Position numbers and translations under genes: made by a program. A stretch of 12,984 nt of DNA, taken from contig JAQYWL010000280.1 of assembly GCA_030145035.1 (NCBI GenBank), positions 1 through 12,984 on the forward strand, written 5' to 3'. Below, piece after piece: positions 6,577-12,815 of the stretch (positions are counted from its first letter, which is position 1; each line of letters starts with the position of its first letter). The notes under the pieces were generated by a model. That model was given only the letters and a program-made list of their open reading frames with translations. It did no database searches and was not told the DNA's origin. The DNA comes from Desulfobacteria bacterium. GTDB lineage: Bacteria; Desulfobacterota; Desulfobacteria; Desulfobacterales; C00003060.

Positions 6577-8430
6577 ATGCGACTCTCTCAACAACAGAAG
6601 GATGCTATAGAATACAGCGGCTCTCCGGCTTTGGTTGTTGCCGGCGCGGGCGCCGGTAAGACACGGACATTAACCGCCAAGATAGCCCAACTTGTCTCCA
6701 AGGGCTATGATCCTGAACGTATTCTTGCGATTACGTTCACAAACAAAGCCGCAAACGAGATGAAAGGCCGCCTGGTTCATCTGGCCGGACTGCCATTGAA
6801 TCGTTTCCCATGGGTCCGCACGTTTCACTCCGCATGTTTCAGGATTTTGAAAGATCATTGTTCCCGGTTGGGATACAGTCCGCCTCTTCAGATCTATGCC
6901 CAGTATCAGCAGCAAAAAACCGTCAAGGAGATTATTAGCCGGTTGAATTTCGACAAGAAATACGTTCCGGCAGTATTGGCCCATATCTCCCATGCCAAAA
7001 ATTCCGGCAACCCTGCGGCATATGTTGACCGCAAACCCCGCGTTTCCCATATCAAGTTGTCAGACGTCTTCGATACTTACCAAAAAGAGCTGCGTTCAAG
7101 AAACGCTCTCGATTTTGACGATATTTTGCTTCTGACCCGCAACCTGCTTCGGGATCACAAAGACGTGCAAGAGCAGTATCAAAGGCTTTTCCAATTCGTG
7201 CTTGTGGATGAATATCAGGATACCAATAATCTTCAGGAAGAGCTGACCAGGCTGCTTTTACACGACGGAAACCTTTTCTGCGTCGGCGATGACTGGCAGG
7301 CGATTTACGGGTTCCGGGGAAGCAACGTGAACCACTTTCTGTCGTTTTCGGAAAAGTACCGGGGGGCCAAAATCTTCCGGCTCGAACAAAACTATCGTTC
7401 GGCAGACGAGATTGTCCAGGTTGCCAATGACTTGATCGGATATAACGACGATAAAATGGAAAAAAGCTGTTTTTCGGAAAAGCGTGGGGGTGTTGTGGAC
7501 CTTCACAATTTTTACGATGAAAGAGAAGAGGCCAGGTGGGTTGCCAGAAAGATTGAAGCCCTTCGGGATGCGGGCATTGCCTATGATAAGATGGCCGTTT
7601 TGTACCGGACAAAATTTTGTTCTCTATCCTTTGAGCAAGCTTTTCGATCTGCGGGTCTCCCATATCGAATGCTCGGCTCCAAGGGCTTTTTTGAGCGAAA
7701 AGAAGTCCTCGATATCAATTGCTATCTTACAGCAGCGGTTTTCCCAAAGGACGATGTTGCTTTTGAACGAATCGTCAATGTCCCTAAACGCGGGATCGGT
7801 CCGGCAATGCTCAAAAAGATCGGCCAGGTGCGATCAGAGGACATGGGCCTCCAAGAGGCTGCTCGCAAGGTCCTAAGTGAAAAGATTCTGACACCGAAGG
7901 TCTACAGCTCTCTTAGCCAAGTGCTTCAGTGCCTTGATGACATCAAGGATCAAAAACCTGATGCTGCGATGCGCGAGGTGTTATCCAGGTTCAAGTACTT
8001 GGACTATCTCAAACAGTATTCAAAGGCCGATTCCATGGATTATACGTCAAGGGTGGAAAACATCGAACAGTTGATCTATTCGGCCTCGCAGAAAGAGACC
8101 ATTGTCGACTACCTGGAAGAAGCGGCCCTGGTTAAAGAGGACAAAGAGGATGAATCTGACAAGAACTTTGGAGTAAACCTTTCGACAGTGCACGCCAGCA
8201 AGGGGTTGGAATACTTTGTGGTTTTTGTTGTGGCATGTGAAGAAGAACTTTTCCCCCATTGGAAATCCAAGGATTCCGATACGGGGCTGCAGGAAGAAAG
8301 ACGGCTGATGTATGTTGCAGTATCGAGGGCCGAACGATATCTCTTTTTGAGTTGTGCCAATTTCAGAAAAGGCCAATACAATCAACGAAGTCGATTTCTG
8401 GATGAGATCGCAGAATCATTGAGTCTATAA
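6577..8430 (+). CDS. UvrD/Rep-family superfamily 1A DNA helicase
   Basis: A 617-residue ATP-driven 3'-5' DNA helicase. Motifs in order: Q motif LSQQQKDAI at 3-11; Walker A AGAGAGKT at 22-29; Ia ITFTNKAANEMK; TFHS; Walker B VDEYQD at about 210-215; motif III GDDWQAIYGFRG at about 236-247; motif IV QNYRS at about 270; motif V STVHASKGLEY at about 535; motif VI YVAVSRAE at about 577. The set is complete, so it should be active. It is shorter than E. coli Rep (673) or UvrD (720) and ends soon after motif VI, lacking the long C-terminal tail of UvrD. The ATG at 6577 follows AGAAAG at normal spacing. Repair or replication-restart work is the default; the exact subfamily cannot be fixed by eye. It lies alone between remnants. 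Confidence 0.92.
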   Translation: MRLSQQQKDAIEYSGSPALVVAGAGAGKTRTLTAKIAQLVSKGYDPERILAITFTNKAANEMKGRLVHLAGLPLNRFPWVRTFHSACFRILKDHCSRLGYSPPLQIYAQYQQQKTVKEIISRLNFDKKYVPAVLAHISHAKNSGNPAAYVDRKPRVSHIKLSDVFDTYQKELRSRNALDFDDILLLTRNLLRDHKDVQEQYQRLFQFVLVDEYQDTNNLQEELTRLLLHDGNLFCVGDDWQAIYGFRGSNVNHFLSFSEKYRGAKIFRLEQNYRSADEIVQVANDLIGYNDDKMEKSCFSEKRGGVVDLHNFYDEREEARWVARKIEALRDAGIAYDKMAVLYRTKFCSLSFEQAFRSAGLPYRMLGSKGFFERKEVLDINCYLTAAVFPKDDVAFERIVNVPKRGIGPAMLKKIGQVRSEDMGLQEAARKVLSEKILTPKVYSSLSQVLQCLDDIKDQKPDAAMREVLSRFKYLDYLKQYSKADSMDYTSRVENIEQLIYSASQKETIVDYLEEAALVKEDKEDESDKNFGVNLSTVHASKGLEYFVVFVVACEEELFPHWKSKDSDTGLQEERRLMYVAVSRAERYLFLSCANFRKGQYNQRSRFLDEIAESLSL

Positions 8431-8490
8431 CAGCATTGGCGGTTTCTATATCGCACGATGTCGACCCCACATAGGCATAATCATACATGA

Positions 8491-8630
8491 CATACGGATA
8501 TTTTTGGTATTGGCTTTGTGCCTGCAGACCATATTGCGAAAAAGCTGGGATTTGCCAAAGATTCTGAATTGAGGGCTGAAGCCGGGATACTCTATGTCCT
8601 CCACCAGTTCGCAAACGAATCACCCTACTG
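8491..8630 (+). pseudogene. Fragment of a RecD2-type helicase gene
   Basis: The frame opened by a TGA at 8488-8490 encodes DIFGIGFVPADHIAKKLGFA and then KDSELRAEAGILYVLHQFAN. This is the helix-hairpin-helix region found in the N-terminal half of RecD2-like 5'-3' helicases, with GIGF, ADHIAKKLG and SELRAEAGILYVL in the right order. RecD2 proteins are over 700 residues; here only about 45 codons remain, without helicase motifs on either side. From about 8630 the frame no longer resembles the family. It is a fragment left by deletion or rearrangement. A GTG at 8518 inside it is not a credible start. The flanking 8431-8490 shows nothing. Confidence 0.6.
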
Positions 8631-8782
8631 GGTTCTGATTCGTGATGCGGGCGGTTGCGGTGTGGTCGGAGTGAGAGCTGGGCTGGCCACATTATGTATA
8701 ATATAACGCTTTTAATTAATCCCGTTAAATCACCAGCTCTGCTGGTGCGATCCTAATAGGCTCTGCCGGTTAGCCGTGTTGG

Positions 8783-8826
8783 ACCTCCTTCCCGAGGGCC
8801 CCAAAGGGGTAGGTCGGGAAGGAGGT
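8783..8826 (+). promoter_or_regulatory. Leader hairpin hiding the tnpA ribosome-binding site
   Basis: ACCTCCTTCCCGA (8783-8795) and TCGGGAAGGAGGT (8814-8826) are perfect 13-base complements, with a further CCCC/GGGG pairing inside. The right arm contains the ribosome site GGAGGT, five bases before the tnpA ATG at 8831. In IS200 a hairpin at this place limits transposase translation and stops transcripts entering from outside. The same reading applies here by position and sequence. Confidence 0.7.
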
Positions 8827-8830
8827 CAGT

Positions 8831-8956
8831 ATGAGAGAGTATCAAAGTCAGGCACATGTGCGATGGCAATGTAAGTTTCATATTGTTTGGGTTCCGAAAT
8901 GTCGCCGGAAAAAGCTTTACGGTGGAGTCCGGCGCAGATTTGGCGAGACAGTTTAG
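8831..8956 (+). pseudogene. tnpA: Truncated IS200 transposase TnpA
   Basis: Starting at ATG 8831, 41 codons encode MREYQSQAHVRWQCKFHIVW, then VPKCRRKKLYGGVRRRFGE and a TAG. This is the N-terminus of the IS200-type Y1 (HUH) transposase, ending before the HxH metal motif and the catalytic tyrosine. Full-length TnpA is about 150 residues, so the remnant cannot work. The upstream translational control hairpin is preserved. Confidence 0.8.
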
Positions 8957-9117
8957 AATAGGCCTATGGCCCCTTCCAGGGGCCCTCCTGAGGCCACCCG
9001 CTCTGCGGGTGGCGCTTCACTTCTTGACAAAATAGGGCTGCTATACCATTCTCAAAACACCACGACACAGATAAACCCCAATCAACTCAAGCCCATTCCA
9101 GATAGGAGCACCGTAAG

Positions 9118-9408
9118 ATGGCCCTGACAAAAGCAAACATAATAGACTATGTCCATCACGAACTCGGGCTATCCAAATCCAAGTCGGCCCAAGTGGTTGA
9201 ATCCCTTTTGTAAATCATGAAGAGAACCCTGGCATCCGGCGAAGATGTTCTGATCAGCGGATTTAGCAAATTCTGTATCAAGGACAAAGAGAAACGTAGC
9301 GGCAGAAATCCCCAGACCGGGGAAGATATGGCGCTGAGCCCGAGGGGGGTGGTGACTTTCAGGTGCTCCGGGGTGCTGAGGGATAGGATTAATCTGTCAT
9401 CCCTTTAA
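9118..9408 (+). pseudogene. ihfA: Integration host factor alpha-like gene with an in-frame stop
   Basis: From ATG 9118 the frame encodes MALTKANIIDYVHHELGLSK, then SKSAQVVESLL, meets TAA at 9211-9213, and continues without frameshift as IMKRTLASGEDVLISGFSKF, GRNPQTGEDMALSPRGVVTF and RCSGVLRDRIN to a stop at 9406-9408. All parts of a 95-residue IHF/HU protein are present, including the GRNPQTGED arm that kinks DNA. The TAA stands where the family has a glutamate (LLEIMK), so a single GAA-to-TAA change explains it. ATG 9217 just after the stop could restart translation of residues 34-96, but that would lack the first helices needed for dimerisation. It follows the IS200 remnant; a TTGACA lies at 9024-9029 without a good -10 partner. 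Confidence 0.8.
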
Positions 9409-9508
9409 AAGGACCTCCGTCTTATGAGCCGCCACGAAAGACCGCAAAGAGATACACCTCTTAAATCATTCAATACTGTACCTCACTGTGTCAACTGCGT
9501 GCCCAAAG

Positions 9509-9796
9509 TCAGGGCAGCCGCAGCCATAGGGGCATGTGGTCACTGACCTTGTGCTCAAATCGTGCCAGGAATTTACCCTTTGCGTCGAGGGACAACCGAT
9601 CAAGAGGTTGATTGTTCAGGGCGTCGCTGAACAGGTTTGCAAACTCATAATAGTCCACCGCCCACTCGCTACGCTGGTTCGAGGCACAGAGCACGCAAAG
9701 AGGGAAATCGTTTCCATTGCCGGTGAGTGGTCGGCAGCGGAAAAATCCCTCGCGCCTCCAGCAGGGCTGAAGCCGATTCAGGAGCGGAAGTTTCAT
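9509..9796 (-). pseudogene. C-terminal fragment of an endonuclease/exonuclease/phosphatase-family gene
   Basis: The minus-strand frame ends with KFLARFEHKVSDHMPLWLRL and a final P before TGA at 9509-9511. SDHMPLW is the last conserved block of the endonuclease/exonuclease/phosphatase superfamily, whose Asp and His take part in catalysis and which normally lies near the C-terminus, as here. The preceding residues (YYEFANLFSDALNNQPLDRL) could belong to the same protein. The first 40 residues look like non-coding sequence, and no N-terminal domain is found. I regard it as a 3' gene remnant. The flanks 9409-9508 and 9797-9926 hold nothing I recognise. Confidence 0.35.
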
Positions 9797-9926
9797 AATC
9801 TGCGGTGACTAGAAGCTCACGCAGAACGGCGTGCAGATGAATGTAAGGCCGGATGTTGAAATTTGTGAAATTTTTGGCAGGTTATCTGTTGTTGGGGGGT
9901 TAAGATTTGTCGTAAAAAACAACTGC

Positions 9927-10412
9927 TTATTTTTCGTTCACAGCTTCCAAAGCCTCATTGTAAATCTGCTCCGATAGATGAAAGCCTGTAGTACACAACT
10001 GATCTAAGTAGACCTTGAGTGACTGGATTCTTCCTTCCCGCTTAGCTTCGATAAGTACGCCGAGCAAACCAGTTTTTCGGAGGCCATAAAGCTCAGCAAT
10101 CCTCCGGGCATCGCTTTCATCAAGGAGAATCAAATCTGCTCTGACTTCCATAGCCAAAACAATCGCTTCTGCTTCACCTTTATCAAGAAGAGCTGAAAGA
10201 GTGGTGAGTAGTGGAGAAAACGGCACCTCCTGAACCTTAATCCAACTTGCTGTGGCAATAGCTTTCGCATCTGGCTCATCTCCGCCTTCTTCCACTGCCT
10301 CCTGCCAAACTGCTTTTGGAACCAATACTTGGTCGAACCGTTCGGCAAGTAAGTCCAACAAACCTATCTTCCCAAGGTGAATAAGCGGCGAACTGTTACT
10401 CACCACGAGCAT
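9927..10412 (-). CDS. PIN-domain protein, DUF3368 family (putative toxin)
   Basis: A 161-residue PIN-fold protein, probably a metal-dependent RNase acting as the toxin of a two-gene module. It begins VVSNSSPLIHLGKIG, the usual DUF3368 opening, in which Asn (N6) stands at the place of the first PIN aspartate. It keeps E38, the GEAEAIVLA helix (E80, E82) and LLDESDARR (D98, D101), then the family ending GFHLSEQIYNEAL. The start ATG at 10412 lies 17 bases inside the upstream antitoxin gene and is preceded by GGAGGA at good spacing, so the two are co-translated. Length is normal and the gene is intact. Toxicity of DUF3368 proteins is less well documented than that of classical VapC, so the toxin label is by family and context. 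Confidence 0.85.
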   Translation of the reverse strand: MLVVSNSSPLIHLGKIGLLDLLAERFDQVLVPKAVWQEAVEEGGDEPDAKAIATASWIKVQEVPFSPLLTTLSALLDKGEAEAIVLAMEVRADLILLDESDARRIAELYGLRKTGLLGVLIEAKREGRIQSLKVYLDQLCTTGFHLSEQIYNEALEAVNEK

Positions 10413-10650
10413 AAGCCAGATCCTCCGATAAGTCTTCTCTTGTATAATGCCGTCTAATTCCCCGAGAAGCTAACTGATTCAAAAATTCTCGCTTAGTGAG
10501 TCCAGCCATTTGCCGAGCTTTTCCCATTGATAGTGCCCATCGGCCATACAACGCAAAAGCCAATTCCTTCGTGAGCTCTTTTTTAACTTCGGGTAATGGG
10601 ATCTTCATTGATGCTACTATCTCATCTTGAATTTCAAGTTGAACCGGCAT
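10396..10650 (-). CDS. UPF0175 family protein (putative antitoxin)
   Basis: A small protein of 84 residues with the UPF0175 pattern: an N-terminal strand (PVQLEIQDEIVASMKIP), then helices with ELAFALYGRWALSMGKARQM, AGLTKREFLNQLASRGI, and a C-terminal tail YTREDLSEDLAYARG. The helical middle resembles a helix-turn-helix used for DNA binding. UPF0175 genes are usually paired with a DUF3368 PIN gene exactly as here, where it would neutralise the toxin and repress the operon. ATG 10650 is chosen over the in-frame ATG 10656 because AAGGGGG sits 8 bases before the former and only 2 before the latter. Its 3' end overlaps the toxin start by 17 bases. The 135 bases upstream hold no recognisable operator. 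Confidence 0.82.
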   Translation of the reverse strand: MPVQLEIQDEIVASMKIPLPEVKKELTKELAFALYGRWALSMGKARQMAGLTKREFLNQLASRGIRRHYTREDLSEDLAYARGE

Positions 10651-10785
10651 AATCATCGCCCCCTTTTCACTAATTGTCCTAAGTCTATGCTGCTTTTCCC
10701 AAAGCTGGCAATTGCAGATAATATATTAAATTTTATCATGGAAAAGAGGTCAGTACAACCCGAAATACCCGCTTTTCACTTTAGA

Positions 10786-11450
10786 ATGGAGAAAAACGGT
10801 GTCAGACGGAGAGACGCTGGGGTTCAAGCCGGACATCCCTCCTTGTTCTGATCTGGCCAAACCGATCACGGCTTCTACAACCAGCGTGGTGGGGTGATCG
10901 TGTTCTGTGGACAACGATACACAGCACCTGGTGGGGGATGCCCGGTCGCCGGAAAGTGAAGACCGCCATCGTCAAGATGATCAGGGATCGCTGTTCCCCA
11001 GAGGTGATGCCGTGCATCGAGTTCGTTTCCTACCAGGACGTGGAGTTCGTCATGAGTCTGTTTCGAGACCTGGGGAGTCAGGACATCGAGCGGCTGGGCA
11101 CAGGAATCAGGTGGATGTCCTTGACGATGGCAGGGCACGGCCTGTCCCGGCCCCGGTTCGGGGAAGTAGGGAGTGAGTTCCGGGTGACGCTGATGGGACC
11201 AGGTGAACGCTTCATGGCAGAGGCGGCGGATCTCCCCGCCTGGACCAAAGGGCTGAATGAGCGACAGGTGGAAGCCGTACTATACGTGGGAAAATATAGA
11301 CGGATTAGTCGAGGAGAGTACGCGGAGTTACTGGCCGTCTCTTCACGGACTGCGGCCCGAGATCTGAACGATCTGGTGGAGCGCGGAATTCTCGTCTTGC
11401 GCGGGGCAGGCCGAGGAGCACACTACGTGCTGGGACCCCGGAGCGTGTGA
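10786..11450 (+). pseudogene. AlbA_2/Schlafen-type ATP-binding regulator gene, frameshifted and internally deleted
   Basis: Pieces of one protein appear in three frames. After an ATG at 10786 comes TVSDGETLGFKPDIPP and SDLAKPIT; then, one frame over, GFYNQRGGVIVFCG; then, in the 10938-11450 frame, KVKTAIVKMIRDRCSPEVMP. Together they form an AlbA_2 domain (E-T-x-x-FK, N-x-x-GG). The last frame then jumps to IERLGTGIRWM, PRFGEVGSEFRVTL and a C-terminal winged helix (LNERQVEAVLYV, SSRTAARDLNDLVERGIL, HYVLG), the usual ending of these 450-residue RecG-like regulators. About 200 middle residues are missing, and two frameshifts break the start. The 170-codon frame from 10938 could still be translated but would lack a complete domain. 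Its GC-rich coding differs from the toxin pair. Confidence 0.6.
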
Positions 11451-11588
11451 CACGATTACGGCACGTTTTGGCACGTTTCTGGGCCACAGATAGCGAAGAT
11501 TATGCGGATTCTGGGGAATAATGAGCGGCGCATGAATGGGACGGAGAAACAGACGGAATTAGACGGCCAATTGGACGGCGGCTGAATC

Positions 11589-11600
11589 GGGGTCGGGCCG
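11589..11600 (+). repeat. Left terminal inverted repeat of the RAYT element
   Basis: GGGGTCGGGCCG here is matched perfectly, inverted, by CGGCCCGACCCC at 12512-12523 beyond the transposase gene. The two copies bracket a 935-base unit containing only the RAYT gene. GGGGTC-type repeats beside such transposases are common. The preceding stretch 11451-11588 has a doubled GGCACGTTT (11460-11478) and otherwise nothing I recognise. Confidence 0.6.
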
Positions 11601-11656
11601 CGGTAACCGGTCAATATGATTCAGATTGGTTTCAAAAACGGGCTCAATTTTGGGGC

Positions 11657-11662
11657 TATAAT
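11657..11662 (+). promoter_or_regulatory. Possible -10 box of the RAYT gene
   Basis: A perfect TATAAT lies 41 bases before the transposase start. No convincing -35 box stands at 16-18 bases upstream; TTTCAA at 11630-11635 is too distant. Transcription from inside the element is therefore possible but weakly supported. Confidence 0.3.
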
Positions 11663-11702
11663 GACGTTTTTGGTGGCAAAAAGAAGGTTATAGGAATCAC
11701 CT

Positions 11703-12494
11703 GTGGCCAGAGCCAAGAGACATTACATCGCTGGGCAGGTTTGGCATCTCACGCATAGATGTCACAAAAGGGAATTCCTGCTTAGGTTCGCTAAAGACAG
11801 GCGGCAATGGTTACAGTGGCTCTTTGAAGCGAAAAGGCGTTACGGGCTGGCAATTCTTAACTATACGGTGACTTCGAATCATATCCACTTACTTGTCGTA
11901 GACGATGGTAATCGAGATACAATCCCAAAATCAATACAACTGGTAGCTGGTCGAACAGGTCAGGAGTACAACGAGCGAAAAGGTCGTAAAGGAGCGTACT
12001 GGGAAGATCGCTATCACGCTACAGCCATAGAAACGGGGGAACATCTTTTGAGGTGTTTGGTCTATATTGATTTGAATATGGTGCGTGCCGGGGTGGTGAA
12101 TCATCCTTCGGAATGGACGTTTGGGGGATACAACGAGATCCAGTCACCTCGCCGAAAATGTGTGCTCATTGCTTATGAAAAATTGGCGGCGTTAACTGGC
12201 TATGATGACTATGATTCGTTCCGGCAATCCCATAAAGAATGGGTGAATGCACTGCTGGTGGACGGTAACAACGTTCATGATAGGCAGTGGACCCGAAGTA
12301 TTGCTGTTGGCGGTGAGCAATTTGTACAAAGAATAAAGGCAGGCCTTGGTATGAAAGCTTTGGGGAGGCGAATTCGTGAGGTGCCTGGAGGCTACGAGCT
12401 TAGGGAACGAGTAACTTCCTATATCGCAGATTTTGACCCAAAAAAGAGCGATATAGGCCTTGAAAACACCCATAATTGGAGTGCTTTTCCTTAA
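11703..12494 (+). CDS. RAYT-type HUH transposase (REP-associated tyrosine transposase family, Y1)
   Basis: A 263-residue single-strand DNA transposase-like protein. The opening RHYIAGQVWHLTHRCHKREF is typical of the family. The HUH metal motif is H60-x-H62 in VTSNHIHLLV, and the likely nucleophile is Y89 (GQEYNERKG), followed by the signature GAYWEDRYHATAIE and YIDLNMVRAGVV. The tail beyond residue 150 is longer than in minimal TnpA, as expected for RAYTs. GTG 11703 is chosen because AGGA lies 7 bases upstream and the first conserved residues follow at once. Related proteins act on palindromic repeats near their own gene, and here the gene lies between inverted repeats GGGGTCGGGCCG. It is intact. 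A small solo element is the best reading. Confidence 0.88.
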   Translation: MARAKRHYIAGQVWHLTHRCHKREFLLRFAKDRRQWLQWLFEAKRRYGLAILNYTVTSNHIHLLVVDDGNRDTIPKSIQLVAGRTGQEYNERKGRKGAYWEDRYHATAIETGEHLLRCLVYIDLNMVRAGVVNHPSEWTFGGYNEIQSPRRKCVLIAYEKLAALTGYDDYDSFRQSHKEWVNALLVDGNNVHDRQWTRSIAVGGEQFVQRIKAGLGMKALGRRIREVPGGYELRERVTSYIADFDPKKSDIGLENTHNWSAFP

Positions 12495-12511
12495 ATATCA
12501 AAACAGTAGGA

Positions 12512-12523
12512 CGGCCCGACCCC
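12512..12523 (-). repeat. Right terminal inverted repeat of the RAYT element
   Basis: CGGCCCGACCCC is the exact reverse complement of the left copy at 11589-11600. It starts 17 bases after the transposase stop. Beyond it begins a run of CCAATGC repeats. Confidence 0.6.
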
Positions 12524-12589
12524 AATGCTCCACCAATGCTCCAATGCCAATGCAATTACCTAGACCCCAATGCAATTACCAATGCAATG
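12522..12589 (+). repeat. Cluster of CCAATGC repeats
   Basis: CCAATGC or a close form occurs about six times in 68 bases. A longer unit, CCAATGCAATTACC, is present twice without mismatch (12547-12560 and 12567-12580) at a 20-base period. The cluster directly joins the right end of the RAYT element. It could be slipped copies made during single-strand transposition, or part of the target; the sequence does not say which. Confidence 0.6.
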
Positions 12590-12708
12590 TAACGTCTTGG
12601 CTATCCAAAATGATAAAAAAAGCCTCAAAAGGGGTCTGGAATATTGGGTCTTCAGTGGCGGTGTCTATATTGACCAAGGCAATAAATTCCTACTATGGAT
12701 TAGAATAA
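12589..12708 (+). pseudogene. 3' end of an unrecognised cassette gene cut by the RAYT element
   Basis: The frame ends VTSWLSKMIKKASKGVWNIG, SSVAVSILTKAINSYYGLE, TAA at 12706-12708. This looks like an amphipathic C-terminal helix. It lies 13 bases before the attC-like site at 12722, the normal distance from the stop codon of a cassette gene to its attC. No 5' part is visible: the frame runs back into the CCAATGC repeats and the RAYT end. It is therefore probably the tail of a gene whose start was displaced. A complete small protein from ATG 12610 (32 residues) is an alternative, but it lacks a clear ribosome site. Confidence 0.35.
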
Positions 12709-12721
12709 AACATAACCTGCA

Positions 12722-12775
12722 ATTTAACGCGGATTGGCCTTCCACGCTGCCGCGTTCCAGGCCATCCGGTTAATT
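12722..12775 (+). other. attC: Possible integron attC site 3
   Basis: A long imperfect palindrome runs from ATTTAAC (12722-12728), a perfect fit to the R'' consensus RYYYAAC, to GTTAATT (12769-12775), one mismatch from R'. The arms GCGGATTGGCC and GGCCATCCG pair, leaving unpaired bases (G and T) only on the left strand, as expected of extrahelical bases. The centre closes with ACGC-TGCC-GCGT. Flanking bases TGCAA/TTGCA extend the pairing. Size, polarity and place (after a stop codon, before a new start) fit an attC. A simple hairpin of other origin remains possible because the half-sites are less canonical than those of sites 1 and 2. Confidence 0.5.
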
Positions 12776-12815
12776 GCACCGATATGCTTTTTTAAAATTC
12801 GAAGGAGAATCCAAA

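Larger units (their letters stand above)
8725..9020 (+). mobile_element. Internally deleted IS200-type element (non-autonomous)
   Basis: About 300 bases keep both ends of an IS200/IS605-type insertion sequence but only a fragment of its transposase gene. The left end has a perfect hairpin, CACCAGC-TCT-GCTGGTG (8731-8747). The right end has GCCACCCGC-TCT-GCGGGTGGC (8993-9013), which shares the TCT loop. Such subterminal hairpins are what the Y1 transposase TnpA recognises in single-stranded DNA. Between them lie the tnpA leader hairpin, a 41-codon tnpA start, and a further hairpin GGCCCC-TTCCA-GGGGCC (8968-8984). IS200 is normally about 700 bases, so roughly 400 are missing. It could move only if an intact TnpA is supplied elsewhere. 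The exact tips are not certain. Confidence 0.7.

Noticed and set aside
6268..6594. Minus-strand open frame of 108 codons before the helicase gene.
   Set aside because: Only parts of it resemble HU, and the HU similarity moves between frames, so it is a decayed gene and not a 108-residue protein.
7052..7663. Minus-strand open frame of 203 codons inside the helicase gene.
   Set aside because: It lies antisense to a complete helicase with all motifs, and its product has no family features.
1873..8430. A single multi-gene defence system made of dGTPase, HNH nuclease, metalloprotein, DUF488 and helicase.
   Set aside because: The genes are separated by attC sites and remnants, differ in composition, and show no coupling, so a joint system is not supported by the sequence.
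8363..8692. Minus-strand open frame of 109 codons over the helicase end and the RecD2 fragment.
   Set aside because: The plus strand explains this sequence better (helicase C-terminus and RecD2 block); the minus product resembles nothing.
11451..11585. Continuation of the regulator frame past its TGA at 11448-11450 for 44 codons.
   Set aside because: The product has no recognisable similarity, and the HYVLG segment just before the stop is the natural end of the family, so readthrough is not supported.
12522..12589. CRISPR array.
   Set aside because: The repeats are too short and too close together, with no spacer-sized gaps.
12570..12773. Plus-strand open frame of 67 codons.
   Set aside because: It runs through the attC-like palindrome, and the overlapping frame ending at 12708 is placed better as a cassette gene end.
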